This document shows positions 61,878 to 64,000 of a stretch of DNA of 64,000 nt, piece by piece. The first letter of the stretch is position 1; each line of letters opens with the position of its first letter. The DNA is from Paenibacillus sp. RUD330 (GTDB taxonomy: Bacteria > Bacillota > Bacilli > Paenibacillales > Paenibacillaceae), in NCBI RefSeq assembly GCF_002243345.2, contig NZ_CP022655.2:4280501-4344500 (forward strand), written 5' to 3'. The notes under the pieces were generated by a model that was not told where the DNA came from, searched no databases, and saw only the letters and a list, made by a program, of their open reading frames with translations. Position numbers and translations under genes: made by a program.

Positions 61878-63098
61878 CTACAGCGAAGGAAGCCTTCCCG
61901 CGGCCGCAAGCTCCCGTTCGAGAGCCGGATCCAGATTGAGGCTGTCCCGATAGCGGCGGTACTCCAGCAGCTTCTCCTTCTCGAGCCTGCCGCTTGGCGA
62001 GCCGTTTCTGCGGACCGCGCGGATCATCAGGTTTTTGGGCGTATGCTCGGGGTCGATGAACTCCAGCACCTGGGTCCGATAGCCTGCCGCTTCCAGCAGC
62101 GCCGTCCGGGCCGCATCCGTCGCCAGCGCCGCGAACCGTTCCTTCAGCAGGCCATGGCCCAGTAGCGGAGCCAGCTCCTCGCTGCGTATTTGGCCGAATG
62201 CCTCGTGCTGGCAGCATGGCACCGACAGGATGACGGAGGCGTCCCAGCCGACCGCCTTGGCCAGCGCCGCATCGGTAGCCGTGTCGCAGGCATGCAGCGT
62301 GACGACCATGTCCGCGGCCGACAGCTCGCCGAAGCGGCCGATGTCTCCCACCTGGAAGCGGAGCGACTCATAGCCGAGCCTGTCCGCAAGCGAGGAGCAG
62401 AAGGCGATGACATCCTCCTTGAGATCCAGCCCGATGACGGAAATGGAGCGCTTCTGCTCGATCGCGAGCAGATGGTACAAGGCAAAGGTGAGATAGGACT
62501 TGCCGCAGCCGAAGTCGACGATCTTCAGCTCCCGGCCTTCCGGCAGCTGGTCGGCCACATCGTTCACCATTTCAAGGAAACGGTTGATTTGGCGATATTT
62601 GTCCTGCTTGTCCGCCTTCACCCGGCCCTCGGCCGTCATGATGCCGAGCTCGACCAGGAACGGCGCCGGCGCTGAGCCTTCCAGCACCCGCTTCTTTGCG
62701 CGGTCATGGGAAGCAGGCCCGCCCTCCGGCGTCTTCGCGGTCGCCGGCTTTCGGAGCAGCGCCGCTTTGCCCTTCTTGCTCAGCAGAAGCTGAAGATCGG
62801 CCTCCGGCGTCTTGAAGACCGCCTGGCGGTAATGCTCCTTCATGAGCAGGACGATGCGCGCGGCTGCGGCCTCCGGGTCGAGATTCTCGTGAAGCACCTT
62901 GGTCTTGTGATGGCTCTCGAACTGGTAGCGGAAGCCCGACTTCAGCTTGACCGGCCGGACCACCGTTCGCGGCGCGGCCTCGTCCGTGATTTTGCGCAAA
63001 CCGCTCATCGAAGCTTGCAGAAGCTCCCCACTCTCGGCGGCTTCGGCTATCGTCCGCTCCCAGGCGGCCGTTTCCTCTTGCTTGTTCATGTCATCCAT
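61878..63098 (-). CDS. Class I SAM-dependent methyltransferase, 406 aa
   Basis: The SAM site is VDFGCGKSYLTFALYHLL near residue 188, followed by GLDLKED (acidic loop) and GDIGRFG. ILSVPCCQHEAFGQ is a distinctive cysteine-containing loop. The N-terminal ~130 residues (KLKSGFRYQFESHHKTKVLHENL) form an extra domain, as in a METTL25/RRNAD1-like group. Substrate unknown; RNA is a guess from that resemblance. The ATG with GGAG close by is used; an ATG three codons on has longer spacing. Confidence 0.88.
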   Translation of the reverse strand: MDDMNKQEETAAWERTIAEAAESGELLQASMSGLRKITDEAAPRTVVRPVKLKSGFRYQFESHHKTKVLHENLDPEAAAARIVLLMKEHYRQAVFKTPEADLQLLLSKKGKAALLRKPATAKTPEGGPASHDRAKKRVLEGSAPAPFLVELGIMTAEGRVKADKQDKYRQINRFLEMVNDVADQLPEGRELKIVDFGCGKSYLTFALYHLLAIEQKRSISVIGLDLKEDVIAFCSSLADRLGYESLRFQVGDIGRFGELSAADMVVTLHACDTATDAALAKAVGWDASVILSVPCCQHEAFGQIRSEELAPLLGHGLLKERFAALATDAARTALLEAAGYRTQVLEFIDPEHTPKNLMIRAVRRNGSPSGRLEKEKLLEYRRYRDSLNLDPALERELAAAGRLPSL

Positions 63099-63234
63099 AA
63101 CTCCTTCTTCAATCGTTCCGCCAAGCGGGGCCCCGCTCCGGCGGCAGGCCGGCGCGGGGCCCCGTCCGGAGGATCCGAGCTGCTCATGCAATGGCTGTCA
63201 GAGCGCTTCTTGTCTCATGAAACGTCCGCCTATC

Positions 63235-63873
63235 CTATACGGTTTCCTTGAGAACCGTAAGAAGCTCAAGCCGGGTAACCCCTCCGGCAGCGAGCCGCTC
63301 ATCGTCTTGAAGCAGCAGCCTGCGGTAAAACGCCTCGTTCTCTCCCGCCGCCAGCACCCCGTCCTCCTCGAGCTCGAACATCAGATCCTCGGCGCCGGCA
63401 TAATTTCCCCGCTGTTCCATCCAGCGGGCTGCCAGCCGCTTCGTATCCGGGGGCAGCTCGTAGGAGGCAAGCGCCTCAAGCTGGCGTTCGGCTTCTTCGT
63501 CCGGATCCGCCGCGATCGCTTCCGCGCCCATCAGGGACAGCCTCATGAACAGATGGAGCGATTTGATCCTGAGCGCGAAGGCGGCGGATTCCTGTCCGAG
63601 CTCCAGCAGCAGGTCCGCTTCCTCGCGAAGCAGGACGGCAAGCACCTGCAGCTGGGCATGGTCCGGATTCCCGCTTCGCGACAGCATGGCGACGAGATCC
63701 TCGTCGGACAAGCTGCGCAGCAGGCGCGAGTTGAGCCGGAACTGCTTCTCCAGCAGCTCCTCGATCGCCTGGAGCGCCTCGGCATGCCTCATTTCTTTTT
63801 TGAGCCCAAGCACGGCCCCGGCTACCTCTCCGAGCTGCTCGATCATCCGCATGATATAATCCCGCTGGAACAT
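63235..63873 (-). CDS. DUF6483-like helical protein, 212 aa
   Basis: Begins MFQRDYIMRMIEQLGEV, the characteristic start of this Firmicute family, then is all-helical with tetratricopeptide-like pairs (ADLLLELGQESAAFALRIKSLHLF, ARWMEQRGNYAGAEDLMFEL). Soluble; probably a protein-binding scaffold. Function unknown. It precedes the methyltransferase on the same strand. Confidence 0.8.
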   Translation of the reverse strand: MFQRDYIMRMIEQLGEVAGAVLGLKKEMRHAEALQAIEELLEKQFRLNSRLLRSLSDEDLVAMLSRSGNPDHAQLQVLAVLLREEADLLLELGQESAAFALRIKSLHLFMRLSLMGAEAIAADPDEEAERQLEALASYELPPDTKRLAARWMEQRGNYAGAEDLMFELEEDGVLAAGENEAFYRRLLLQDDERLAAGGVTRLELLTVLKETV

Positions 63874-63915
63874 GAATGTCTTCCTTCCCGCCGCCGGAAC
63901 ATCCAGCCTGGCTGT

Positions 63916-64000
63916 TTATTCGCTGGCCGGGAAGCTCTCCCGCATCCATTCTTCGATCGCTTCCGCCAGCTTCTCCGGAGCTTCCATCATCCCCATATGC
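63916..64000 (-). CDS. C-terminal end of a probable alpha/beta hydrolase, cut by window edge
   Basis: The last 28 codons of a minus-strand gene entering from the right. It reads HMGMMEAPEKLAEAIEEWM and ends in TAA. This matches the terminal catalytic-His strand and helix of alpha/beta hydrolase-fold enzymes (H-M/F-x-x-x-E-x-P). Too short for more. Confidence 0.55.
   Translation of the reverse strand, partial: HMGMMEAPEKLAEAIEEWMRESFPASE

Overview
The window looks like chromosomal DNA of a Paenibacillus-type spore-forming Firmicute. The evidence is GC-rich coding sequence with strong AGGAGG-type ribosome sites and frequent TTG/GTG starts, an SLH-domain surface protein, copper-amine-oxidase stalk domains, a YesM/YesN two-component pair next to an LplB/YtcP-type sugar transporter, DUF4183 proteins, and the small spore-cortex gene cmpA next to sprT and tex. 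No rRNA, phage, insertion sequence or CRISPR array was found.

Positions 1-26650 are dominated by one minus-strand surface locus. Reading in the direction of transcription: a small hypothetical gene, a chain-length adaptor, a tyrosine autokinase, a structured intergenic RNA that fits the EAR antitermination element, then galU, GT2, wzx, pyruvyltransferase, initiating sugar transferase, fcl, gmd, wzy, two GT4 genes, an acetyltransferase, a third GT4, manC, another glycosyltransferase and ugd. The distal end has four exported or membrane-anchored proteins: an SLH protein, a small membrane protein, a CuAO-stalk protein and another membrane protein. The genes predict a Wzx/Wzy-made exopolysaccharide built from GDP-mannose, GDP-fucose, UDP-glucose and UDP-glucuronate, with pyruvyl and acetyl groups. 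This is reminiscent of colanic acid or the fucose-containing EPS of Paenibacillus.

Positions 27200-32000 hold single genes (GtrA, a glycerophosphodiesterase-like protein, a 76-aa protein, lipoate ligase, a frameshifted secreted protein, a DUF2500 protein), several with clear terminators. Positions 32017-38140 hold a complete oppABCDF-type peptide transporter with CodY-like and CRE-like sites upstream of oppA and an attenuator between oppA and oppB. Positions 38478-46410 hold an M42 aminopeptidase, a YesM/YesN pair and a three-gene sugar ABC transporter.

Positions 46560-54070 hold two in-frame DUF4183 genes without a stop between them, five tRNA genes (Asn, Ser, Glu, Lys, Leu) in two transcripts, sprT, cmpA, tex, a metallo-hydrolase, a thioredoxin-like gene and a DedA protein. 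Positions 54230-64000 hold a cupredoxin, a frameshifted O-antigen-ligase/TPR gene, a c-di-GMP group (PilZ, HD-GYP, GGDEF), a methyltransferase, a DUF6483 protein and the end of a probable alpha/beta hydrolase.

Start sites were chosen by ribosome-binding-site position. All functions are from reading the sequence without database searches.
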